Assembly (NCBI GenBank): GCA_030549175.1
Contig: JAUKUA010000002.1
Span: 4,216,001-4,280,000, forward strand
Length of the DNA stretch: 64,000 bases
From: Lasiosphaeris hirsuta
Lineage: Eukaryota > Ascomycota > Sordariomycetes > Sordariales > Lasiosphaeriaceae
Reading direction: 5' to 3'
Under the pieces are notes generated by a model. It was not told the origin of the DNA and searched no databases. It saw only the letters and a list, made by a program, of their open reading frames with translations. Shown one piece after another: positions 33,422 through 44,600 of this stretch (position 1 is its first letter; each line of letters starts with the position of its first letter). Made by a program: the position numbers and the translations under genes.

Positions 33422-33485
33422 CTGGGCGTGTTGGCGTGCTAATGGAAAGCCATGGGGCACTCACTCACCGCCCTACTTCCCCTGC

Positions 33486-34934
33486 ATGTATTCTGCCACA
33501 AGGCGGGGAACTTCATCCCCAACCCCACCAAAAAATGAGCTTCTAACGCGAGACTCACTCAACGAATCAGCCATTGCGACGACTGCAATGTCCTGTGACA
33601 CACACGCAGCAGCTATGGGGGACCGAATTCGCCCAGAGGCCGCCACCCATGTCGAGGCGTCAGCTTTGGAAGCTATTGATAGCTCGAGCAACCCGGCGCC
33701 GCCCACCAATGGCAAGCGAAAAGCCGAAACCGAGCTCGACCGCGATACGGACGAGCGCCCAGCGTCAGGGGCAGGGGCGGAGGGAGAGGATGGGGTAGCA
33801 GTTCAAGCTGAAGGCGATACAAACCCGGAAGGCGCCGTGAAGCCCATGTCGAAGAACGAGCTCAAGCGCTTACGAAAACAACAAGCCTACAAGGAGTTCA
33901 AAGAAGACCGCAAAGCGAAGCGCAAGGACCGCCGCCACGCCAGGCAGGACCGCAAGCGGACGGAGCGCGAGGTCAAGATCGCCGAGGCGCTGGCGGCGGG
34001 GGTTGACCCCAAGTTAGCGCTGCGGCCCGAGGGTGAGCCGTGGCGAGCGCGGCCGGTGCCCGTCGCCTTCATCCTCGACTGCGACTTTGAGCGCTACATG
34101 CGCGACCCCGAGATCGTGTCGCTGTCGAGCCAGGTAGTGCGGTCCTACGCGCAGAACCGCAAGGCAAAGTACCAGGCTCACCTGCTCGTTAGTTCCTGGG
34201 GCGGCAAAATGAAGACGCGCTTCGAGACGGTCATGCAGAGCACGCACAAAAACTGGAAGGGCGTTAGTATTGTCGACGAGGACTTTTGTGAGGCGGCCAA
34301 GAAGGCCCATACGATCATGACGGGGCCCGAAGGAGGCGAGCTCATCGATGTTCTCAAGCCGAGCCAGAGCGAGTTCGAGAAGAGTGGTTCTGGAGTCGTT
34401 CGCGGCGATATCCTGGATGAGAACACTCCAGCGTCCGAGCTTGAGCCCGAAGATATAGACCAGTCGATCGTTTATCTCTCGTCCGAGTCTCCCTATACTC
34501 TCACTCGACTGGAGTCTAACGTGAGTTATGTTATTGGTGGGTTGGTCGACAGAAATCGGGAAAAGGGGCTCTGCTACAAGCGGGCTAGGGAACACAAGGT
34601 CCGCACGGCCAAACTGCCGATCGGAGAGTACATGGCGATGCAGAGCCGTTATGTCCTCACAACCAACCAGGTTGTCGAGATCATGGCGCAGTGGTTGGAG
34701 TGCGGTGATTGGGGCGAAGCATTCCTCAACATCATCCCAAAGCGAAAGGGAGGCGCCCTGAAGCAACAAGGCGGCTCGCAGGCTGATACTGAGAGCCTGA
34801 ACGGTGGTGTGGACGAAGCCGAGGGTTTTTCCATGGCCATTGAGACTGCAGTCGGCGAATCTGATGATAAGACAGAGGCAACACAAAAAGCTGACAACCC
34901 ATCTGTCATTTCAGCTAGGCATGAGGCCTCTTGA
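33486..34934 (+). CDS. trm10: tRNA (guanine(9)-N1)-methyltransferase Trm10
   Basis: A single exon, 482 aa if translation starts at the first ATG. Later in-frame ATGs at 33588 and 33615 would give 448 or 439 aa. The later sites have a purine at -3 and the first does not, so the start is uncertain. A charged N-terminal region leads to MSKNELKRLRKQQAYKEF and a long Lys/Arg-rich helix. The SPOUT-type catalytic domain follows: VAFILDCDFERYM, then SIVYLSSESPYTLTRLE, YVIGGLVDRNREKGLC, RTAKLPIGEYM and TTNQVVEIMAQWL. Trm10 methylates N1 of G9 in several tRNAs using S-adenosylmethionine. The C-terminal 80 residues are low-complexity and acidic. Confidence 0.93.
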   Translation: MYSATRRGTSSPTPPKNELLTRDSLNESAIATTAMSCDTHAAAMGDRIRPEAATHVEASALEAIDSSSNPAPPTNGKRKAETELDRDTDERPASGAGAEGEDGVAVQAEGDTNPEGAVKPMSKNELKRLRKQQAYKEFKEDRKAKRKDRRHARQDRKRTEREVKIAEALAAGVDPKLALRPEGEPWRARPVPVAFILDCDFERYMRDPEIVSLSSQVVRSYAQNRKAKYQAHLLVSSWGGKMKTRFETVMQSTHKNWKGVSIVDEDFCEAAKKAHTIMTGPEGGELIDVLKPSQSEFEKSGSGVVRGDILDENTPASELEPEDIDQSIVYLSSESPYTLTRLESNVSYVIGGLVDRNREKGLCYKRAREHKVRTAKLPIGEYMAMQSRYVLTTNQVVEIMAQWLECGDWGEAFLNIIPKRKGGALKQQGGSQADTESLNGGVDEAEGFSMAIETAVGESDDKTEATQKADNPSVISARHEAS

Positions 34935-35115
34935 AAAGAAAAGAGAATAAAAAGAGACCAATATAATACCCATTATCGACCTAGAGCCAGCCTCTGTTCA
35001 TTCGCCAACATGGATATCCTGTGATTTATAACTAACTACTATACTCTTTACATGCAGTTCATTAACACGCACCCATGTCATTCCGTCATATGATACAATC
35101 ATGAGCTCTTGTTCA

Positions 35116-36875
35116 TTACCACAGCTCCATACTATCCCCCTCGTCATCTCGCTCCCGCTTTACCTTGACGCCCCGCTCATCCTTCATCAGCGTGTTCACA
35201 TAAGATCTGAAATAGTCGATATAGGGCTTCAGACTGGTCTTCTCCCAGTCCTGGACCGGTTTCTCCGCCTTGACCTCGGGCTCCACCCACGCATCAATCT
35301 CACGGATCAAACTTTGCAGGGTGGGTACGCTCAAGGGGTCGAAGTCCTCAAACTTGCGCGTGTCAATAGGCACGCAGACACGCCCGGTGCCGGGGTGGAT
35401 GACGAAAGGGCTCTTGAGCAAATGGTTGAGCTTCTTGCTGACGTTGATATCGAGCCGAGGGTACGTGTACTCGAGGACAATGTCCTGCTTGGCTTCGAGC
35501 AGGGCCTTGGCGTCAAAGTTCTTGCCTGCGCTCGTCTTTGCTACAGCGTCGATGTCTGCCCATTTGGAGGACGATGAGCGCCCTGGTGATGAATCCCACT
35601 TCTTGCGGAGGGTGTCGCGCAAGGAGATGTCGGGGAGTAGCTGGAGCAGCTTTTCAGCCCGGTCTGAAGACCTCCAGGGATCTTGTGCTTCTAGAACATC
35701 CTCTTGGAAGTGTCCTTTGAGAATATCAAGACTTCGTCTGCGAGCCCAATGTCAGTATAGAGGAAAATTCGGAGGCCGGCCAGGGGTACGTACACTAGGT
35801 GAGGGTGGAGCGGCCGGCGCAGGTTCACCCTCTTCCCGCTCTGGGCGCCACCAGTGATAACCTCGAGATACCCAGCAATCACTCTCCTCTTACTGTCGTC
35901 CATGTTTCTGGCGGTTCTGTCCGAGACCCAGGCGTGAATACCTCGACGACCAGAGTAGACCCACATAATGTGTTTGAATCCGAAGTCGTCACGTAGTACA
36001 GCAGTGATGACCTTTACAGCCATTGTCATGAATTGCCAGCACTTGTTGCAAATATTAGCCTTGTCGCAGCATGTTCGAATATCGTCGTAGTCTGTCAAAT
36101 CAATATCGAAGCAGAGTTCCTTGGACAGCGGCCGGAAGCCAGCGACGTTCTGGAGCATTTTACGCTCTCGCGGGTTGGTAGAGTACACAGGTCCGATATC
36201 GATTCTCGTTGGCATGAGCCGCAGAACGTCCTTGCGGAGCCTAGAAGTAATGTCAGAACAACGCCATCGAAGGCTAGGAAGACTGAACTGACAGGTCTGA
36301 ACTACGGTATGACTGGTATCTCATCCATGCTTCGTTGGGCAGGGTAAAGACGAATTCGCGGTGCTCAAAGTCAAGCGTTGGTGTTGGGCTGTGGTTAAGC
36401 CATTGGAAAAGATAACGCCAGGGGAAGAGACGCTGGTAGAAACTGCGGAGGAGCGCTGGGTCGGACGCGGTGAGTTCTGATGGGTCGAAATCGAATTCAC
36501 TGGACTCTGGTTAGTGACCTCTGGATTCGGGCAAATGACGACAATGGGAATTACATACGAAGGGGAAGATGGCTCGTTTGGAGAATTGGCCGCCTCCTTC
36601 TTTGCGGGGGCGTTGGGGAATTCATCATCTTCGTCCGAGTCGCCTGTGAACAGATCTTCGAGCTTTATGCCCGAGGTTTCCTTCTTTTCCCCCTTCTCCG
36701 CGTCTCGATCCTCGACAACTTCTTCGGCTTGTGGAGCATCTGCTATGGCGACCGCGTCAGTCATGGCGATGTCATCGCCGATCGGCTGCTGTGCGGTATC
36801 TGCGACTGCGGGCTCATCCATCTCAATTGCGGGTGGCGGGGACGCCTCAGTTACGGGCGAAACAGAATGTGGCAT
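35116..36875 (-). CDS. pri1: DNA primase small (catalytic) subunit Pri1
   Basis: Four exons on the minus strand, 36875-36559, 36499-36293, 36240-35794 and 35737-35116 (530 aa), with phase 2 at all three junctions. An acidic N-terminal extension of about 105 residues precedes the catalytic domain, which starts SEFDFDPSELTASDP and YQRLFPWRYLFQWL. Catalytic Asp residues lie in CFDIDLTDYDD; zinc ligands are in CDKANICNKCW; SGRRGIHAWVSD is the conserved nucleotide-binding stretch. The C-terminal part has RLDINVSKKLNHLLKSPF and HPGTGRVCVP, also typical. Pri1 makes the RNA primer within DNA polymerase alpha-primase. The promoter contains ACGCGT at 37032 and two ACGCGA-type sites, suggesting G1/S control. 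Confidence 0.95.
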
Positions 36876-37468
36876 GCCGAAAAATTCAGTTTAATTGCGG
36901 CCGTCACAGCACAATCGAAGGAGAATATTGAGATTTTGACAAGCTTTGCTGGCAATTATCGAATCTCGAGTAATTTGTTGGTGGGGGGGCGAAGATAACT
37001 CGTCGCGTCAACACAACGTTCGGACGCGACAACGCGTTAAGCACCTGTACAGGGGGGTATTGCGCCACGGTAACTAGCTCCATGCATAGACGTATGCACG
37101 GGCGCCCCCGGTATAACTCCGGTGGAGATCAGGTTGAACTTCGGCAAGGTTGAACTTCGGTCATGCCGGCTAAGTTTCGGTTGAAGCCCGGGCCGTTGGT
37201 AAACCAATTGCCGCCAAGTGCTTCGGTGTGTCAGCGGGCAACCGCACCCCCTGTCAGTCTGGACCACCACAGGACCCCTGTCTTGTCCTAACGTCATTGG
37301 ACATGCCGGGGCAAGACATTAACACCTTGAAGTCCCTCGTTCGCTCGCTGATCCCAGTCTCGTTCGTTTTGTTTCTGACCTTTACATCTGTACGGCAACA
37401 CTCTTAAATTTTACTACCCAACAGGGCCCGAGTCTGTCAGAGTGATTTGAACGTGTGAGCAGAGAACG
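36876..37468. promoter_or_regulatory. Divergent promoter of pri1 and the GH5 glucosidase
   Basis: A 593-bp spacer with ACGCGT at 37032-37037, ACGCGA at 37024-37029 and its complement TCGCGT at 37003-37008. A 14-bp word, AGGTTGAACTTCGG, is repeated at 37131-37144 and 37147-37160. Confidence 0.6.
37003..37037. promoter_or_regulatory. MCB-type box cluster upstream of pri1
   Basis: Three sites within 35 bp: TCGCGT (37003), ACGCGA (37024) and ACGCGT (37032), about 130-160 bp before the pri1 start. Binding by MBF is inferred. Confidence 0.5.
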
Positions 37469-39895
37469 ATGGCCAAATTCCGGCTCACAATCGAAGATGG
37501 AAAGTTCCGCGACGTCCATGGCCGACAAGTGACGCTGAGAGGCATCAACGTTGCTGGCGATGCAAAATACCCAAACAAACCCGAACAGCCTTCCCACATC
37601 GCCGACGACTTCTTCGACGGCGATAATGTCAAGTTTACCGGCAGACCCTTTCCCAGGGAAGATGCTCATCTCCATTTCTCACGTCTAAAACGATGCGGCT
37701 ACAACACGATCCGCTATGTGTTTACTTGGGAGGCAATTGAGGCGGCCGGGCCCGGTATCTACGATGAGGAATGGATTCAGCACACAATCGATATTCTCCG
37801 CGCGGCCAAGGAATATGGCTTCTACATATTTATGGACCCCCATCAGGATGTGGTGTGTATCTCGGTCCAATGATACAAACCCAACGCTAATACATACGTG
37901 CTGTAGTGGTCGCGATTTTCGGGCGGCTCAGGTGCTCCGATGTGGACTCTCTATGCTGCCGGTCTAAACCCGCAGAGCTTCGCCGCGACTGAGGCCGCTA
38001 TCGTCCACAACACATACCCAGACACCGAAAACTTCCCCAAGATGATCTGGTCAACCAACTACTACCGTCTCGCTGCGGCTACCATGTTCACACTCTTCTT
38101 CGCTGGGAAGGACTTCGCTCCCAAGTGTATTATCAACGGGATAAACATCCAAGACTACCTTCAGGGGCACTTCTTCGGCGCCATCTCACATCTTGCGAAA
38201 CGAATACACGAAGCCGGGGACATTGAGAACGAGGTTGTATTCGGGTGGGAGAGCTTGAATGAGCCCAACAAGGGCATGATCGCCTACGAAGACATCAGTG
38301 TGATCCCAAAAGAGCAGGCGCTAAAAAAGGGGACATGTCCGACCATATGGCAGACGATACTGACCGGCTCAGGGCGAGCTGTTGAGGTAGACACCTGGGA
38401 TATGGGCGGTATGGGCCCGTACAAGGTAGGGCGGTCGCTGATCGACCCCCATGGTGAGATTGCGTGGTTACCAGGTGGTTACGATGATTCTCGGTACGGA
38501 TACACGAGAGATCCGGGATGGAAACTTGGTGAATGCATATGGGCTCAGCACGGTGTCTGGGACCCAGCCAACGACACACTTCTCAAAAAGGACTATTTTG
38601 GGAAGCATCCGTCCAAGGGGGAGCACATCAACTATCCCTACTTCTCAGACAATTATTTCATGCATTTCTTCCGGCAATACCGGGACTCGGTGCGACAGCA
38701 CCACAAAAATGCCATCATCCTTCTTCAGGGCCCAACCATGGAGCTTCCGCCAAACATCAAGGGGACCCCAGACGGCGACGACCCGTTGTTAGCTTATGCC
38801 CCCCATTGGTATGATGGTATAACGCTTATGACCAAGAAGTGGAATCGCACCTGGAACGTGGATGTCTTGGGCGTCCTCCGAGGACGGTACTGGCATCCTA
38901 GCTTTGCCATCAAGATAGGGGAGACAGCCATCCGTAATTGCTTCAGGGATCAGCATGCTGCCATGAGGCAGGAAGGACTTGATTACATAGGGAACCACCC
39001 CTGTGTCATGACAGAATTCGGCATCCCCTACGATATGGACGATCAGCACGCGTATAAGACTGGTGACTATGCCAGTCAGTCGGCTGCGATGGATGCCAAC
39101 CACTACGGCGTCGAAAGCGCTGGGCTAGAAGGCTATACGCTGTGGCTTTACATGACAAAGGTATATGAATTTCGCGTGTCTATCTAAACCCTAAACTAAC
39201 CATCTCTCTAGAATACGCACGAAAAGGGTGACCAGTGGAACGGGGAGGACCTCTCTATTTTCTCTCTCGATGATAAGCTTCTTCCGCTCTCCCCCGTGCC
39301 CAAAACCCCCGATATGAACCAATCCGCCGTGAGCCTGCTCAAAGTCGCCACTACTGCTTCGTCTGCACCCAAGAGAGAAGTGGATGATGATAGTAGCGTC
39401 ACGCCCGCCAACATCAAGCGGACGCTGACCAACGCATCCATTTCGTCCGAATCGACCTCGCGCCAGCCTGAGCTGACGGCTTCACCCGGATATCGCGCGG
39501 CTGAGGCTTACGTGCGGCCGGCGCCGATTGAGACAGCAGGTGTGATCACGCACTATGTCTTCGACCTCCGGACGTGCCAGTTTAGCATGACTATTCAGGC
39601 GCCTAAAGTGGCGGCCCCCGACACTCCGACGGTAGTGTTCCTGCCCGAATACCACTTCCCCAAGGACTCGTGTGCGGTTGACGTGAGCTCAGGCAAGTGG
39701 GAGATTAGCAGCGATGAGGATGAGATGGCACTGGTGCAGCGGCTCAGATGGTGGCATGGTGAGGGGGAGCAGAGCCTCAAGGTGACGGGCTTGGTGAGGA
39801 AGTACAACGCGGCTGAGGGTGTGGCAGGGGCAGAGGAGGGAGGGTACTACGAACAGTGTAATTCGAGCGGTTGGGGAAATTGCATCGTGATGTGA
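37469..39895 (+). CDS. GH5 steryl-beta-glucosidase / glucosylceramidase-like enzyme
   Basis: Exons 37469-37852, 37907-39160 and 39212-39895 (773 aa), all in phase 0. The N-terminus MAKFRLTIEDGKFRDVHGRQV lacks a signal peptide, so the protein is probably cytosolic. The barrel shows TLRGINVAGDAKYP, RYVFTWEAIE and FIFMDPHQDVWSRFSGG-type strands. The general acid lies in ESLNEPNKG (Glu247) and the nucleophile in VMTEFGIPYD (Glu498). A Ser/Thr-rich insert follows, then a beta-rich C-terminal domain. This matches the fungal EGCrP2/Sgl1 group of family 5, which removes glucose from ergosteryl glucoside and related lipids in the vacuole or cytosol. Lipid specificity is inferred from architecture. Confidence 0.88.
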
Positions 39896-41616
39896 GTTGA
39901 ACACGGGGAGGGGCGGCGCTGGGTTTATGGTGCATTATTTGTTGCGTGTTTTGCGTTGGTAATTATGGAGCAGGAGTTGGGCTATCACTTGTAGACCAAG
40001 TGAACGTAGGGCTCTCCGTTGTTGGGATTGAATGGTGTATAGCGCGATTAGTATGATAGGAGAAGGGAACTTGTTTTTAGCGTAGACGTTTATGTATATG
40101 CGGGGGAGAAGACCAGCGGCCGCCTTGCCAGCCAAGTCTTTGGTTTCCATCATAAACAGTCTCTCATGTCCATCACGTCTTTTACCTGCTTTGAGGGGGT
40201 ATGGGTGAATCAGGGATTAATGTTGTGGAGTCCGCCGTAACTGCCCAAATATAAGAGGAAGTTAATATATTCGATTGGGTCATTCTAACTACGCCTTCTT
40301 CCCATACTCAATTTGGTATATTATATGCATCTGTCGCCAGCCAAACTACGGACACCTCAGACCTTCAAATTCAGACACATGGTGCATGCACATACATTCA
40401 CCCAAGTCGTACCAGAAATACGTTTTTTGTTGTATCCGTATTCCATGCCATCTCGGTTCTGACACTACAATTGTAGGTCTGCTGCGGAGTGGAGATTGAT
40501 ACGAATTGCTTGTGTGATTACTGGAAATGTTTCTCATTGGTCTCATTGTTGACTCGGCGGACCCGGAATGTTCTACAAACTGCGCTAGTGCAAATCGTCG
40601 GTTGCCAATCCGGGTCTGTTTCATGGTTTTATGGAAGCGCTCTTGTGGCACCGTTGTGGGCACGGCTCAACACGGGTCATCCATCCTAGTTCCCCTGCTC
40701 GCCGCCCAGCCCCCCGCGTACAGCGAGTCGTAACGCCCGGTTGGCTAGGCGGCTGAGAGCTTGGACCCGGGTTGTTGCGTCTTGTGTGATTTGCTGAGAA
40801 ACCGAGGGCTGCGCAGGAGGCAGGCTAGTTCGCAGCAGGCGTGGGTAGACAGGACGCATGCAGGGCAATGGAAGCGGGCACACACCGTCCAACAGCCCGA
40901 AGCGCTGCCGCCAGAGACGACAGAGACGACAGAACCGACCACACAAAGACCGTTCTCGCACACCCACACGAAGGCCCCCCGGCACCCCCCCAGACGTCGA
41001 AAAAGAAGTCCCACCTTGCCACCTTACCTACATGGCAGGTCTGAGGACGCTGCGGGCTGTGGTATCGGAGGCAGAGCAGTCCTACAACACTCATCAATGT
41101 CTACCTATTGCAACCAACCCCCACCTGCTCGATATCTCGTCGCAAACGGTGTTCAAGTCGCTGCCTTCACCCATGACTCTGTGACCTCCACCAGAATGCG
41201 ACCCATGTCGTGATAGCTTTGCGCCAGCGCCCAGCGTCAGACACCGCTGAATCTGACTGACTGGTTTCCAGCCTTGCGGCCCTAAGACCCCTACCCGACG
41301 CATGGAAGGCGATTCTCCAACCATTCGCACCACCTCCCGCGCGCATCGCAACAAGCTCGCTCGAGCAAAGTTACTGTGTGCCTGGTAGCTGTTTCCTCAA
41401 TACGCTACGCTTCGCCGTGGCAGTTTCAGTCGTTGTTCCTTATCTCAACCCAGAGCGGCCGGTGCATCTCCGCCAGCGCAGATAGTGAACCACCGCCCGC
41501 CCACCTTCCTCTGCGCCCCGCCTTGAGCGGCCCCGACCACGCGACCCTCGGCCGGCATTCCGCCGACTGCTCCGATCCTCAATCGCTCCCCTACTCTCCT
41601 CCCGGGGCTGCCCATC
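39896..41616. other. Intergenic, GH5 gene to bck1
   Basis: 1.7 kb with short overlapping ORFs, none with recognisable motifs. The stretch from about 41,380 is pyrimidine-rich and probably the bck1 leader. Confidence 0.5.
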
Positions 41617-44600
41617 ATGTATCAAAATGGGCAAAGGGACGCGTCGCGCCCTTTTCAAGTGCCTCCTCCCCCGCCGCCCATGTCCCCGCCACCCACCGTC
41701 GGCATCAACAATGTTCTCACCATCCCCCCTCCGCCACCGCGCTACCAAAGTGCACCGGGGGCCGCCGGTGGTATTATGCTGCCCCCTCCCCCAGGACCTC
41801 CACCCAACAGCGCCTTTCCCCCGAGTGCCCTCCCGCCCCCGAGCGCCTTGGGTTCCGCGCCCTGGCACAGCACATGGGGCCGTCCCTACGATGGACGGAC
41901 GACCTTCAACATCCCACCACCCCCACCAGGCGGCGCTGGTGGCCTGCAGACATACAACCCCAAGCTCCATGCGCAGGCCATTGCGGCGGCCGCAGCGGCT
42001 TCGTCAGGCAATACGCTGGGGATTCCCCTGCCACCGCCCCCGAGTGAGCAGATGAGCGCAACATACATACCTCAAGGCGACACATATGGCGAGGGTGTAG
42101 GCATCCCAGGTCTAGGCATGCCCGAGGAGATGGGCGGCCAAGGGATGCCGATGGAAGATGCGGGTCGTGGCGACAGGCTCTATGCCCAGGTCGCCAACAG
42201 GGTGTCGTCGACCAACAGCAATGCCAGTACGTCGGTCATCTCGACCGAGCTGGCGGCACAGTGGCCGATTGACCAAGTCGTGTTGTGGCTTCAGACGAAC
42301 CAATTTTCCCGGGATTGGCAGGAGACGTTCAAGATTTTGAATCTGCACGGGGCGCAATTCTTGGAGCTAGGTCACGGCCATGGCGGCCGTGGCAATTTTG
42401 GCATGATGCACCAGCAAGTCTACCCCGTGCTCGCGACCCAATGCACGAGGAGCGGGACGGGATGGGACCAGCCCAAAGAGAGAGAGGAGGGGAAGCGGAT
42501 GCGGCGCCTGATCCGGGGCATTGTGACGGGTCGGCCAGTCGACCCGTCCAAGATGACAATGGGACACTCTCGCAAGGAGTCGGCAGGGACCAGCGTCCCC
42601 CCTAGCGCAGGTCCCGACTCTGCCGACTCCCCAAACGTAAGTCGCGAGCTGCGCTGGCTGTTCACACTCGAGACTGACGGGCCCGACTCTGCATCACAGA
42701 CCCCCATCAAAGCGCCTGGTCCTGGCTTTAGCGGGCGCAGGTTCTCGCAGTCGCGATCGACGACGATGCCCGCGATGCCGACGCTGGGTAGCACCATGAG
42801 CTCTGACGCAAACCACAGGACCATCATGAAGAACCTGGAAATTGACAGTGCCCGTCGCCACAGCCCAAGTGCGAGCGAGTCGGGCGAGGCAGGCACATTT
42901 CGCGCGAGTGGACGAGGTAGGGACAGTCCCAGCGGCAGCCCTAACCCTTCGTCGGCTCTTTTCCCATCCTCCACCGCGGGGAATCTGTCGGCATCGCCGC
43001 ACAGCAGCAAATTCGGCCACCGCTCACGTGCCAGCACCGATTCCGTATCCTCGAATGCTGCCATCTACGGCTCTGGTGTTCCCGCCGGCGCGGCTGCGTT
43101 GCTGAAAGGTGACATGAACATTGCTGAAATGATCAATGCCGCCCGAAATGCCGACGGCCGCCGCTTTGCCCAGGAGGGCACCCGACCCTCGCCACAGGAC
43201 GGCGACAGGAGCGCAGGAACGGATCCGCCGGGGAGTGCCAAAGGGACCAACTCGTTTCTGTCCTTCCTGTCGCGGAAGAAAAAGAAGGAGGATGGAAGCT
43301 TTCCGTCTCCAGACGACCAGGACTCGCCGACGAGCCCGGCAGTCGGCTTCAAGTCGAACTCTCTCGGGAGCCGCACCGGCCACGCGAGCGAAACCTCGCT
43401 GGAGCGGCCTGGCTCGAGCTTTTCGACACATGACTACGGCTACCCATCGTCTGCGCGGTCAAAGCGTAGCGGCGGCGCCCATGCTTATCTGCTGGCTACC
43501 GTCGACTGCTGGAACTACCGCATGGTGGATGTCACGGATGTCGAGTCGCCGTCAGAGTTGCGCCACCTCATTTGCATCAACCTTGGTCTGCCAGATGGCG
43601 AACACTCTGCAATCTACCTTACCGAGCTGGGCAAGTTCGAACATGACGAGCCGCTCGACGACCTGAAGCTCATAGCAAACAAAAAGTTCAAGGCGGATTC
43701 CACTGCGGCCCTGAAGCTATTTGTACGCCCAGGTGGCTATGCGCAGCCTGCAAACCAAGCAGCCGGGTCCTCCACTTATATGAATTCGGGGACACCAATG
43801 GATGAGGAGACCCTTGCCAGGCTCAACGGGCAGCGGCAACGATCTAGCTCATCGCCGCCAACTTCAAGGCAAAACACATTGCTAGCAAAGGACAGAGACG
43901 AGAAAATACTGACGGTGGAAGCGAACGAGTATAGGGCTGAGCAGCTGAGGAAACAGCAAGATTATCTCGCCAAGAGAAAACAGGTGGCCGCCGCCAAGGA
44001 GACCAGCCCCTCGGACCCTCAGTACGGCATCGTAGGGAGAAATGTAGACTTTGATCAACCGCGCCACTCGCCCTTTGAGGATAAGAAGCCAGACAATCTA
44101 TTCCCGCAGCGCAAGGCGCCCGCACCCCCAGGCGACCCTTCGGCTACCCTTATCAAGGCAAACTCGCTCAGTAAGAAGACAGGCCAGGGCGTGCGCATGG
44201 GCCCGGGAGCGCCGGAGAACGGTCACCAAAAACGGGCATCCTCCGACATGCGCGAGGAAATGTTCGAGAAGCAAAGGAGACGCCCGACCGGACCATCTGG
44301 GCCACCCCCGACTGGCGGCATCCACGGATTATTGGTAGGCATGGCCGGCCGGATGGGCGGCATTGGCCACCCGGCGGCCGGCGGTTCGACAAGAGGTATT
44401 TCACCGAACAGGGTTGCTTCAGCGCCGGTGACGAGCGGCGAGACGAACGAGCGAGGTAAGGGTGCGTTATCAACCGTTGACTTCGGGCAACGCACAAGGT
44501 CTGGTTCTGGCGGGGGTAGTCCGAGAGTGGGAGCCGTGGCCGGGTCGCCGGGCACAACGACTTGGAGCCTGAAAAATGTGCCCTTCCTCGTTCCGGACTA

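Noticed and set aside
34014..34886. 290-codon ORF on the minus strand
   Set aside because: Antisense shadow of trm10 with no recognisable domain.
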